Of a stretch of 64,000 bases of DNA, positions 17,915 through 25,202 are shown in pieces. The position numbers and the translations under genes are program-made. The stretch is taken from assembly GCA_038121105.1 (NCBI GenBank), contig JAYONB010000004.1, forward strand, positions 62,001 through 126,000, written 5' to 3'. Position 1 is the stretch's first letter, and each line of letters starts with the position of its first letter. The notes beneath the pieces are model-generated. The model was given only the letters and a program-made list of their open reading frames with translations. It was not told where the DNA came from and searched no databases. This DNA comes from CALJDF01 sp038121105 (lineage in GTDB: Bacteria; Pseudomonadota; Alphaproteobacteria; SHVP01).

Positions 17915-17919
17915 CGCGG

Positions 17920-17948
17920 TTGACAGGGGCACGGTGTGCCGCCATTGT
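17920..17948 (+). promoter_or_regulatory. candidate sigma70-type promoter of the first ACT unit
   Basis: TTGACA at 17920 is followed after a 17-base spacer by CATTGT, a weak -10. The second ACT unit has TTGACG at 19333 in a similar place. No transcript evidence is available. Confidence 0.45.
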
Positions 17949-17989
17949 CCCGCGCCATGATTACACAGACTCATCAGCGGCGACTTACG

Positions 17990-18062
17990 AGCCCGGCCTT
18001 CACGGCGGACCGGGCTGTCGCGTGCGCGCGAGTTATGGGCCCGGTTCCCAAGAGGAGCCGGG
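17990..18062 (+). promoter_or_regulatory. leader RNA with two hairpins before the first ACT gene
   Basis: The first stem pairs AGCCCGG (17990) with CCGGGCT (18010-18016). The second stem is CCCGGTTCC / GGAGCCGGG at 18040-18062 with loop CAAGA. The second hairpin ends 45 bases before the start codon, and a near-equivalent hairpin precedes the paralogue at 19472. The 5' arm CCCGG of stem 1 could also pair with CCGGG of stem 2, allowing alternative folds. No T-run follows, so it does not look like a simple terminator. Confidence 0.6.
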
Positions 18063-18107
18063 ATCTTGCCCTAACGCGCCTATTGCTGAATTCGGAGTCT
18101 GTTCGTC

Positions 18108-18386
18108 ATGTCTTCTCCTGACCGAAATACCGCTGTCTTTACCATTCAAGCCGCCGCCGATCCCGGTGTGCTGCCGCAGGCCGTCGGCCTGTTTGCCAAA
18201 CACGGGTTGATCCCCAGTCGTTGGGTGGGCAACGCCCACGCCGGTGACTCGCGCCTTTTCCTGACCATCGAGGTCGACGGGATGGCCGACGATTTGGCGC
18301 TGCGGATGGCCAACGGACTACGGCGCATTTTGTGCGTCGAGACCGTGGTCACGGATTCGCGTAGGACAATCGCCAAACGGGCCTGA
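18108..18386 (+). CDS. ACT-domain small protein (paralogue 1)
   Basis: A 92-residue protein that is essentially one ACT domain. The pattern DPGVLPQAVGLFAKHGLIPS matches the first strand, helix and second strand of IlvN/IlvM-type ACT regulatory subunits. It lacks the rest of an acetolactate synthase small subunit, and no ilv gene is nearby. ACT domains bind amino acids, so a sensor or accessory role is plausible. It has the same length as the protein at 19472-19750, the same Met-Ser-Ser start and a matching leader. The ribosome site GGAG lies about 10 bases before the ATG. Confidence 0.75.
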   Translation: MSSPDRNTAVFTIQAAADPGVLPQAVGLFAKHGLIPSRWVGNAHAGDSRLFLTIEVDGMADDLALRMANGLRRILCVETVVTDSRRTIAKRA

Positions 18387-18394
18387 GTAGGCAG

Positions 18395-18424
18395 TTCCTG
18401 CCGGGCAAAACGTGCCCGCAGGAA
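18395..18424 (+). terminator. hairpin after the first ACT gene
   Basis: TTCCTG plus CGGGC pairs with GCCCG plus CAGGAA, with one bulged C and a 7-base loop, starting 8 bases after the stop. There is no T-run, so it may stabilise the 3' end rather than terminate on its own. Confidence 0.5.
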
Positions 18425-18445
18425 ATCCGTGCCGACCCGGTTAAC

Positions 18446-18461
18446 CTTAACGGGCGTTAAG
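18446..18461. promoter_or_regulatory. inverted repeat CTTAAC-N4-GTTAAG upstream of DUF4402 gene
   Basis: A perfect 6-bp inverted repeat with a 4-base centre, directly preceded by GGTTAAC, about 150 bases before the DUF4402 start. It lies in non-coding DNA and could be an operator. Confidence 0.4.
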
Positions 18462-18609
18462 AAACCGCCTGGATTCCGCCCTTCGATCGTGCCCAAACCC
18501 GCGCGGCGCCTTGGCCCGCGACTTGCTTTGTAGTGCCCCAGGAGTGTTGCGCGTGCGCGCAATTCGTTAACGGCAGTGGCGCAAATGCGCTGCCGGGGGA
18601 GAGGGCAGT

Positions 18610-19215
18610 ATGTACGTGGTCGCATTGGTATCTTCTTGGCGACGCTTGATTGGTTTGGGCGCGGCGCTGGTGCTGACGGCGCTGATGACGACCGGTCAGG
18701 CGCAGGCGCAGAGCCAGACGGTCAACTACTCGGCCAGCGTAACGGTGCAAAACACCTTTACCGTGGGTGGCTGGGAGAACGTCACCTTCGGCACCGTGGC
18801 GGCGATTGACTCGCCGACCGCCGGGACGCAGGCGTCGATCGTGATGCAGCCGATTACCGCCGCGACCACGGTGACCCAGGGCTCGGGCGGTTCGGATTCG
18901 CGATTGCTGATTATCGCCGCGCCGACGCCCGGCAAGATCATGATCAACAACGCGCCGCCCAATACGACGTTCACCATTACCCCAGGGGGCACGGTGCAAC
19001 TCGCCAATCCGGCGAACACCATCCACACCCAGTTCGATTTCACGCCCAGTGCGGTGGCGATGGACTACAACCCGACCACCGACGCGAATGGCGACTTGAA
19101 CATCATGATCGGTGGCACGCTGGCCACACGCCAGCAACAAGGCGCGGGTAACGAGTCCGGGGGATACGCGGACGGCTCCTACACCGGCACCTATAGCGTC
19201 ACGCTCGCCTGCTGA
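18610..19215 (+). CDS. secreted DUF4402 domain protein
   Basis: A 201-residue exported protein. The signal peptide has a hydrophobic core (LIGLGAALVLTALM) and a likely cleavage site after AQA. The mature part is beta-rich and ends with GGYADGSYTGTYSVTLAC, matching the DUF4402 ending (G-x-Y-x-G-T-Y-x-V-T). DUF4402 proteins are small secreted or surface proteins of unknown function, possibly fimbria-like. A GGGGGAGAGGGC tract serves as ribosome site. It is flanked by the two ACT units and ends before a strong terminator. Confidence 0.82.
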   Translation: MYVVALVSSWRRLIGLGAALVLTALMTTGQAQAQSQTVNYSASVTVQNTFTVGGWENVTFGTVAAIDSPTAGTQASIVMQPITAATTVTQGSGGSDSRLLIIAAPTPGKIMINNAPPNTTFTITPGGTVQLANPANTIHTQFDFTPSAVAMDYNPTTDANGDLNIMIGGTLATRQQQGAGNESGGYADGSYTGTYSVTLAC

Positions 19216-19274
19216 AGAACATCGCCGGGTTCTTGGCCCGGCTTAGGAGGGGTTTCCTCCCAATCCCCTCCCTA

Positions 19275-19307
19275 CCTCCCCCTCAACAGGGGGGAGGCGC
19301 CTTTTTT
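19275..19307 (+). terminator. Rho-independent terminator of the DUF4402 gene
   Basis: The stem CCTCCCCCT / AGGGGGGAGG closes a short CAAC loop and is followed by CGCC and six T. It lies 60 bases after the stop. Confidence 0.85.
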
Positions 19308-19332
19308 CACACGGGGCTGTGCGCCCAAATCC

Positions 19333-19361
19333 TTGACGGGCGGCCCGCCCAGGGCGCAGAT
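19333..19361 (+). promoter_or_regulatory. candidate promoter of the second ACT unit
   Basis: TTGACG, a 17-base spacer, then GCAGAT. It is proposed mainly because it mirrors the TTGACA element placed upstream of the first unit. Confidence 0.35.
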
Positions 19362-19406
19362 TGCGCGCGTTATGGTCATGCAGATTCGGATTCGGCGAAT
19401 TACGGA

Positions 19407-19429
19407 CCCGGCTTCCTTGGGAAGTCGGG
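19407..19429 (+). promoter_or_regulatory. leader hairpin before the second ACT gene
   Basis: CCCGGCTTCC pairs with GGAAGTCGGG over 10 bp (one G-T wobble) around a TTG loop. It ends 42 bases before the ATG, compared with 45 in the first unit. The stem base (CCCGG/CGGG), position and following GAGTCTG near the start codon are shared by the two leaders, although the loop and several stem positions differ. Confidence 0.65.
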
Positions 19430-19471
19430 CGTTGTCCGTTGCCGTTATTCCATCAAATGAGTCTGCAGATC

Positions 19472-19750
19472 ATGTCTTCCTTATCCGATAGTTCTTCTCA
19501 AGCCGCCTTTCATCTTCGTGCCGCCGTGGCGCCGGACGTGTTGCCGCGCTGTCTTGAGCTTGTGACCAAGCGCAACATGGTGCCGGTTTATTGGCATGCC
19601 GAGGTGATTGGCGATGTCTTGGAAGTATCTTTTGCCCTTGAGGGCATCGACGCGCATCTCGAAGCCTACATGGCGGAGTGCCTGCGCCGGATCGTCAATG
19701 TCGAGACGGTGGTGACCAGTCATGCCGCGGCGCGGCAACGGCAGGCTTAA
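19472..19750 (+). CDS. ACT-domain small protein (paralogue 2)
   Basis: A 92-residue ACT-domain protein, equal in length to the one at 18108 and alignable throughout (APDVLPRCLELVTKRNMVPV versus DPGVLPQAVGLFAKHGLIPS; the endings CLRRIVNVETVVT and GLRRILCVETVVT). I chose ATG 19472 over 19457 and 19361 because it gives the same Met-Ser-Ser start and leader spacing as the paralogue. It resembles the ACT half of acetolactate synthase regulatory subunits; the ligand is unknown. It converges on the flavoprotein gene at 19756 with 5 bases between the stops. Confidence 0.75.
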   Translation: MSSLSDSSSQAAFHLRAAVAPDVLPRCLELVTKRNMVPVYWHAEVIGDVLEVSFALEGIDAHLEAYMAECLRRIVNVETVVTSHAAARQRQA

Positions 19751-19755
19751 GGGGC

Positions 19756-21201
19756 CTACCAGGTCAGGATATTGCTGCCCAGGTAGCGGCCGAAGGCCAA
19801 GGACGGGGTGACGCTCATGCCGCCGACGAAGCTGCGGCCGGAGAGCGTGCCGCCGCCGAGGGCTTCACCGGCGGCATAGAGATTGGGCACGGGTTGGCCG
19901 GCGCGGTTGAGCACTTGCAGATCGGTGTTCACGGTCAGGCCGGCCGGTGTTTTCAGCACGGTGCCGTGGGCCTTGATGGCACGGAACAGGCCCTTTTCGA
20001 TTTTGGCCGGGAAGTGTTTGCGCCGGAACGAATCGTCGCCCGCATCGACGGCCTTGTTGTAGTCGGCGATCGTTTCTTGAAGCGCGTTGGCGCGCATGCC
20101 GCAGGCGTCGGCCAACGCCTCCACGGTGTCGGCGGTCTTGAACGACGGGTGTTGGGCGAAGGCTTGCGCGACCATTTCGGGGGTCCAGTCGGCGCCCGCC
20201 AACCCGCCGCCCGCGTCGAGCAGCGGTGGGGCGTTCTTGTAAATGGTGTCGTCGAAAACGATCCAGAACGACATTTCGGGTTGTTCGAGCAACCGGTTCT
20301 CGCGTTCGTCGACGCTGGGGTGATCTTCGGCGACGAAGCGACGGCCGTGCAGGTTGACGAAAATCTCCCACGGCGGGCGCACCTGTGGCGTGAGGGACGG
20401 CATGCGGTAGAAGTCGACCCGGTTGGGCTGACCGTCGATGCCGATGCCGGCGAAGGTAGGCAGAAACTTGTCGCTGTTGCGGATCGCGCCACCGGCGGCC
20501 GAGCCGAGCAAAATGCCGGTGCCGGTCGAGGTCGGCATCCCGGCGGAATACATCGGATAGCCCTCGGTGAGGCGCGAAAACAGCCGCGCATTGCCGGCAT
20601 ATCCGCCGGTGGTGAGGACGACGTTTTTGGCGCTGACGGTTTCTTCTTTGCCGTCGGCGCCGCGCAGTTCGACCCCCGTGACCGGGCGATACCGCGCCTC
20701 TTGCACCAAACCGACGAGGCTGGTGTTGATGAGCAGCTCGAGTTTGCCGCGGCGAAGCTGGCGGGTGAGGACGCGGCGTAGAACTTCGAGGATCGATAGG
20801 CCGCCGTCGACGCCCCAATAGGTGCGCGCGATCGTGTAGGCCTCGTGCCCGTAGAAAATCATCGGGCAATCCGGGTGCATCGCGAATCCCTCTTTCATCA
20901 ACCAATCGATGACGTCGGGCGCGAGGTTGACGGCAAGATTGACGAGCGCGGGATCGGCGGTGTTTTTGCTGATCCGCATCGCGTCGGCGAAATGCAGGCG
21001 GGGATGATCTTCGATGCCGCGCTCTTTTTGGAGCTGGGTGCCGGCCGCACTCATTTGCCCGGCGGACAAGTGCAAGGTGCCGCCGACATCTTCGTTTTGT
21101 TCGACGAGCAGCACACGGCCACCACGCGCCGCGACGGCGGCGGCGCACGGGATGCCCGCAGTGCCGGCACCGACGACAATGACGTCGTAGGGTTCGGTCA
21201 T
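19756..21201 (-). CDS. FAD-dependent oxidoreductase, fumarate reductase/ketosteroid dehydrogenase type
   Basis: A 481-residue FAD-binding-2 family flavoprotein. The dinucleotide fold is VIVVGAGTAGIPCAAAVAARG followed by a LLVEQNEDVGGTLHLS stretch, and the C-terminal FAD motif is NLYAAGEALGGGTLSG. Enzymes of this type reduce or desaturate C=C bonds next to carbonyl groups (fumarate reductase, 3-ketosteroid dehydrogenase, tricarballylate dehydrogenase). Soluble members usually need a partner reductase, which is not seen here. ATG 21201 is preferred to 21219, although neither has a strong ribosome site. The neighbouring CMD-type and FAH genes suggest a catabolic cluster. Confidence 0.82.
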   Translation of the reverse strand: MTEPYDVIVVGAGTAGIPCAAAVAARGGRVLLVEQNEDVGGTLHLSAGQMSAAGTQLQKERGIEDHPRLHFADAMRISKNTADPALVNLAVNLAPDVIDWLMKEGFAMHPDCPMIFYGHEAYTIARTYWGVDGGLSILEVLRRVLTRQLRRGKLELLINTSLVGLVQEARYRPVTGVELRGADGKEETVSAKNVVLTTGGYAGNARLFSRLTEGYPMYSAGMPTSTGTGILLGSAAGGAIRNSDKFLPTFAGIGIDGQPNRVDFYRMPSLTPQVRPPWEIFVNLHGRRFVAEDHPSVDERENRLLEQPEMSFWIVFDDTIYKNAPPLLDAGGGLAGADWTPEMVAQAFAQHPSFKTADTVEALADACGMRANALQETIADYNKAVDAGDDSFRRKHFPAKIEKGLFRAIKAHGTVLKTPAGLTVNTDLQVLNRAGQPVPNLYAAGEALGGGTLSGRSFVGGMSVTPSLAFGRYLGSNILTW

Positions 21202-21267
21202 TGCGTTACCGGCGCGCAAAACCCGAGGCGCGCGATCGGGCGTGCCGCAGTTGACGGGTTGAGGCGG

Positions 21268-21918
21268 TCATGGTGCTGCGTCGGCGGCATAGGGTGAGGG
21301 GCAGTTGCCGGCGGCGGCTTCTTGTTCCCAAATTTGGACCGCATCGATCAGGGTCGGCCCGCCGCAGGGCAGCAACATGTAGCTCAACGCTTCGGACATT
21401 TGCGGCACGGTCGCGCCAGCCTCGAAGGCGCGTTTGAGGTGGATGCGCATCGCATCGTAGGTGCGGCGCGCGCCATGGCAAACCGCGAGAATGATCTCGG
21501 CGAGCGCGGGCTCAACCTCGCCGCGCGCGGCCTCGCACATCTTAAGGTAACGATCGGTAGCGACCTCGACGGAGATCCATTCGTTCCAGTGATGCGCGCC
21601 GAACCACAGCGCGCGGTGCGCCTCGGCGGCGCCGGCAAGGGCGATCGAGTCGGTGAGGATGCCCTCGCCCAACCCGGCCTTGACGGCGCGGCGCATGTGG
21701 ATGTGGCCATGTTCTTCGTCCGCGGCGACCTGGAGGGCGGCCCACACGAGCTCGCGCTGCTGCGGGGTGAAGGCCCGCGGCGCGAGGGTCAGGTTCTCGT
21801 AAAAGTTGTCGTAGGCGGCGAGCAAGTCGGGATCGGACGAGCCGATCATGCGGTGGTAGGTGAGCAAATACCCGCGTTTACGTTCGACCGCCGTGAGGAC
21901 ATCTTTCGTCGTTGCCAT
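21268..21918 (-). CDS. carboxymuconolactone decarboxylase (CMD)-like protein
   Basis: A 216-residue helical protein with two CMD-type repeats: AADEEHGHIHMRRAVKAGL with an E-x2-H pattern near residue 70, and a second at CHGARRTYDAMRIHLKRAFEA. It lacks the C-x-x-C of AhpD peroxidases, so decarboxylase-like or unknown chemistry is more likely. ATG 21918 gives the natural N-terminus; the frame stays open upstream without a domain. It lies 66 bases upstream of the flavoprotein gene on the same strand and is probably co-transcribed. Confidence 0.72.
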   Translation of the reverse strand: MATTKDVLTAVERKRGYLLTYHRMIGSSDPDLLAAYDNFYENLTLAPRAFTPQQRELVWAALQVAADEEHGHIHMRRAVKAGLGEGILTDSIALAGAAEAHRALWFGAHHWNEWISVEVATDRYLKMCEAARGEVEPALAEIILAVCHGARRTYDAMRIHLKRAFEAGATVPQMSEALSYMLLPCGGPTLIDAVQIWEQEAAAGNCPSPYAADAAP

Positions 21919-22253
21919 GTCGCACCTATCCTGCTGCCGCTGGGCTGCGAGCCTTGGCCCGCCGCTGAAGCGACTTAATCCGCCAGCAGGGGTGCCCCGG
22001 TCGCCCCTTAGCGCCTGCGCGCGCGAAATTGCTCTCGCGCGCTCCCCAATCGCAACCTTGGTAGCCCAGATTCCGGCGCTCAGCAAGGGCTGGAGCCGGT
22101 GTCGCCACTGCCGGAACGCTTGGGTAGAGTGGGCCACGTTAAGTGCGGCCTGGCGACGTGTCGGGTCGTCGACGTTGCCGCACCCGATCCGAGACGAGGT
22201 ACCGTGTTCCGGTGGCCGCATGCGGCGCCGCGCGAATTGGTGGAGATTTATTG
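21919..22253. other. 335-bp divergent intergenic region
   Basis: Region between the CMD-like gene (minus) and the FAH gene (plus). I see no gene, strong hairpin or clear operator. It must contain both promoters, but no element stands out by eye. Confidence 0.5.
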
Positions 22254-23093
22254 ATGCGCTTGTGTTCCTTCGACCTAGCGGGCGTGGCCCGGTTCGGCGT
22301 GGCGGCTGACGACGGCATTGTCGATTTGACCGATCGCGTGCCCTACGGCGACCTGGCCGCGGCGATCGCGGCGGACGATTTGGCCGCGCTGCAAAAGGCG
22401 GCGGCGGGATGCGCGCCGGATCTTGGGATCGAGGACGCGGTTTTTCTGCCGACCATCCCTCAACCGGGCAAAGTGGTGTGCATCGGGCTGAATTACGAAC
22501 CGCATCGGATCGAAATGGGCACCGAAAAAGACCCATATCCGACAGTGTTCGTACGGCTTAACGACACCTTGGTGGGGCATGATCGCCCGCTGACCAAGCC
22601 CCACGTGTCGGAGGCGTTCGATTACGAAGGCGAAATCGCGCTGGTGATCGGCAAGCCCGGCCGCGACATCGCCGAGGCCGACGCGATGGATCATGTCGCG
22701 GGCTACACCTGTTTTATGGACGCTTCGGTGCGGGATTTTCAGCGTCAGAACCTGATCGCGGGCAAGAACTTTCCCGATACCGGCGGCATGGGCCCCTGGA
22801 TGGTTCCGGCGAGCGAAATGCCGACGCCGTACGATACTCGCCTGGAAACCCGTCTGAACGGCGCGGTTATGCAAGAAGGGCGGTTGGAGGAGCTGACGTA
22901 CTCGATTCCGGAGATACTGGCCTATATCTCGTCGTGGACCGATTTGCGGCCCGGCGACGTCATTAGTACGGGGACGCCGAGCGGGGTTGGGACCGCGCGC
23001 AAACCGCCGGTCTATATGGCCCCCGGCGATGTCATCGAAGTCGACGTGCAGGGTATCGGCGTTCTTCGCCACACCGTGACCGCCGCAGGCTAA
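22254..23093 (+). CDS. fumarylacetoacetate hydrolase family protein
   Basis: A 279-residue FAH-fold enzyme. Metal and active-site segments are present: KVVCIGLNYEPHRIEMG, the D-Y-E-G-E-I metal ligands (FDYEGEIALVIGKPGRDI), RDFQRQNLIAGKNFPDTGG, and GDVISTGTPSGVG. The family covers 2-hydroxyhepta-2,4-dienedioate isomerase, acylpyruvate hydrolase and related enzymes that cleave or isomerise keto acids with Mg2+. ATG 22254 is preferred to the longer frame from 22143 because it begins with the usual MRLCSF. It lies just upstream of a TRAP transporter on the same strand, which may import its pathway substrate. Confidence 0.85.
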   Translation: MRLCSFDLAGVARFGVAADDGIVDLTDRVPYGDLAAAIAADDLAALQKAAAGCAPDLGIEDAVFLPTIPQPGKVVCIGLNYEPHRIEMGTEKDPYPTVFVRLNDTLVGHDRPLTKPHVSEAFDYEGEIALVIGKPGRDIAEADAMDHVAGYTCFMDASVRDFQRQNLIAGKNFPDTGGMGPWMVPASEMPTPYDTRLETRLNGAVMQEGRLEELTYSIPEILAYISSWTDLRPGDVISTGTPSGVGTARKPPVYMAPGDVIEVDVQGIGVLRHTVTAAG

Positions 23094-23185
23094 GCGGCGA
23101 TCTGTCTCACATTGACACCGGTTGGCCGTGATGCGATGAAACAACGCTGGGACACTGCCGCATTAGACGGCGGGCATCAGGGAGA

Positions 23186-23836
23186 GTGCTGGGTTTGACG
23201 GATAAACCGGAGGAGCGCCGGGAAGGCGTCCTAGAACGATTGTCGCGGCTGTTGGCGTGGGCCGCGGGCGGCGCCATCTTGTTCTGCGCTGTGTTGGTCT
23301 CGCTCGACGTCTTCGCGCGCAATATTTTCAACGACAATCTCTTCGAAAGTTTCGAGATCACGATCTATCTCTATGCGGTGACGGTCGCGTTCTCGTTCTC
23401 GTTTGCGCTGACCACGAAAACGCATATCCGGATCGACGTGATCTACGCGCGTTTTCCGCGGCTCGGCCGCGCAATTTTGGACCTTATCGCGCTCGCCATG
23501 CTGACCGTCTTGTCGATCATCTTGGCGTATTTCGCCTGGACGTTGACGGCGGAGAGCTACGGGCTGCCGGGGCCCGGCAATTACGGGGCGGTGTCGGCAT
23601 CCGATTTGGCGGTGCCACTGGTCATTCCGCAGTCGGTGTGGTCGCTGGGCCTGTCGTGGTTCGCTTTCGTGTGCGTGATCTACTTGTTGCGCGGGCTTTA
23701 CCGGTTCGGTCGCGGCGATTTGGCCGGCGTGACGGCTTTGATCGGGATCGAGCAACGCGAGGGCGAAGCCGAACTTGAAGAAACACTGAGCATCGTGAGA
23801 GAAGGCGAGCCCCCGGCGGGCGGAGGGACGAACTAA
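23186..23836 (+). CDS. TRAP transporter small permease (DctQ type)
   Basis: A 216-residue membrane protein with four predicted helices (for example WAAGGAILFCAVLVSLDVFARN, read as two overlapping halves, and PQSVWSLGLSWFAFVCVIYL) and the typical TKTHIRIDVIYAR loop. DctQ-type subunits are needed for TRAP transport and pair with DctM. The start is uncertain: GTG 23186, or TTG 23195, which has GGAGAG at a better distance. The C-terminal acidic tail (GEAELEET) is longer than average. The stop and the next start share one base (TAATG). Confidence 0.87.
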   Translation: MLGLTDKPEERREGVLERLSRLLAWAAGGAILFCAVLVSLDVFARNIFNDNLFESFEITIYLYAVTVAFSFSFALTTKTHIRIDVIYARFPRLGRAILDLIALAMLTVLSIILAYFAWTLTAESYGLPGPGNYGAVSASDLAVPLVIPQSVWSLGLSWFAFVCVIYLLRGLYRFGRGDLAGVTALIGIEQREGEAELEETLSIVREGEPPAGGGTN

Positions 23837-25119
23837 TGGCGGCGCTTTCTCTCGGTCTTCTTCTTATTCTCGCCGCGCTGGGCATCTATGTCGCGGCGAT
23901 CTTGGGCATTCTCGCGATCTTCCTGGGCGAGACGTTTTCGTTCATTCCGCTGCTGCCGGCGTTGGGCGATATCACGTGGTCGGCCAGCACCGAATTCGTG
24001 CTGGTGGCGGTGCCGTTGTTCATTCTGATGGGTGAAATTCTGCTCCGGACCGGGATCGCGTCCGACATGTTCCGCGCCCTGGACCGTTGGGTGAACTGGT
24101 TGCCGGGCGGCTTGATGCATACCAACGTCGCCTCGAGCGCGCTCTTTGCGGCGACCTCCGGGTCGTCGGTGGCGACGGCCGCGACGATCGGCACGGTCTC
24201 TATCCCCAACATCGAGAAGCGCAAATACAGTCCGCCGCTCTTTTTGGGGTCGTTGGCGGCCGGCGGGACGCTGGGCATTCTGATCCCGCCCAGCATCAAC
24301 ATGATCATCTATGCGGTGCTGACCGATACGTCGGTCAACGATCTGTATTTGGCGGCGATCATTCCGGGCTTATTCCTGGCCGCGATGTTCTCGTTGGCGA
24401 TCTTCCTTGCCTGCGTGGTCAAACCGAAGCTGAGCGGTACGCGCGAATCCTCGACATGGGACGAACGGATCAAGGCGCTGAAGCATTTGTTGCCGCCGAT
24501 CCTCTTATTCCTGGTGGTGGTTGGGTCGATTTATGCCGGGATCGCCACGCCGACGGAGGCCGCCAGCCTGGGCGTGGTGGCGTCGTTGGCGTTCGGCTTT
24601 TACCGCAAGCGAATCAACCGCACCGTTTTATTGATGGCGTTCGAGGGCACGATGCGGACCACCGCGATGGTCACTTTGATCGTGGTCATCGCGTTCTTCT
24701 TGAACTTCGTACTGCAGTCGATCGGCGTGACGGCCTTCGTCAGCAACTTCATGGAAGGCCTCGACATCAACCCGACCTGGGCGATGATCGCGATCATCGT
24801 GTTCTATCTGGTACTGGGCATGTTCATGGAAACCCTATCGCTGATGATCGCGACGACGCCGATCGTCGTACCGGTCATTTTGGCGCTCGGGTTCGACCAG
24901 GTCTGGTTCGGCGTTCTGTTCATGATCCTGATCGAGGCTGCCTTAATCACGCCACCGATCGGGGTGAACCTGTTCGTGGTGCAGGCAGTGCGCGGCAACG
25001 GCCCCTTCCGGGACGTGGTGTACGGTTCGTTGCCGTTCCTGGTGATGATGATCGCCATGATGTTGCTTTTGCTGGCGTTCCCGCAGATGGCATTGTGGCT
25101 GCCGAGCGTGTTTAATTAG
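23836..25119 (+). CDS. TRAP transporter large permease (DctM type)
   Basis: A 427-residue protein with about twelve membrane helices, the length expected for DctM. The signature GSSVATAATIGTVSIPNIEK, LAAGGTLGILIPPSINMIIY and the closing ALITPPIGVNLFVVQAV are all present. It forms the ion-coupled channel of a TRAP system (Na+ or H+ driven uptake of carboxylates). It is translationally coupled to the DctQ-type gene and followed by a small hairpin before the binding-protein gene. Confidence 0.93.
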   Translation: MAALSLGLLLILAALGIYVAAILGILAIFLGETFSFIPLLPALGDITWSASTEFVLVAVPLFILMGEILLRTGIASDMFRALDRWVNWLPGGLMHTNVASSALFAATSGSSVATAATIGTVSIPNIEKRKYSPPLFLGSLAAGGTLGILIPPSINMIIYAVLTDTSVNDLYLAAIIPGLFLAAMFSLAIFLACVVKPKLSGTRESSTWDERIKALKHLLPPILLFLVVVGSIYAGIATPTEAASLGVVASLAFGFYRKRINRTVLLMAFEGTMRTTAMVTLIVVIAFFLNFVLQSIGVTAFVSNFMEGLDINPTWAMIAIIVFYLVLGMFMETLSLMIATTPIVVPVILALGFDQVWFGVLFMILIEAALITPPIGVNLFVVQAVRGNGPFRDVVYGSLPFLVMMIAMMLLLLAFPQMALWLPSVFN

Positions 25120-25125
25120 GTGGAA

Positions 25126-25145
25126 TGGGCTCGCCGGAGCCCATA
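25126..25145 (+). promoter_or_regulatory. intergenic hairpin between dctM- and dctP-type genes
   Basis: A perfect 8-bp stem ATGGGCTC / GAGCCCAT with a GCCG loop and no T-run. Hairpins here often act as mRNA processing or stability sites that raise binding-protein expression relative to the permease. Confidence 0.5.
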
Positions 25146-25202
25146 TGAGCGAGATGGGCCGTGCCGGCGCAGGGCCTTTTTGAAGGAAACGAAGGAGGAT
25201 TT

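Noticed and set aside
17936..18121. 61-codon frame through the first ACT leader
   Set aside because: It overlaps the ACT start in another frame and is not matched by an equally long frame in the second leader; kept only as part of the leader finding.
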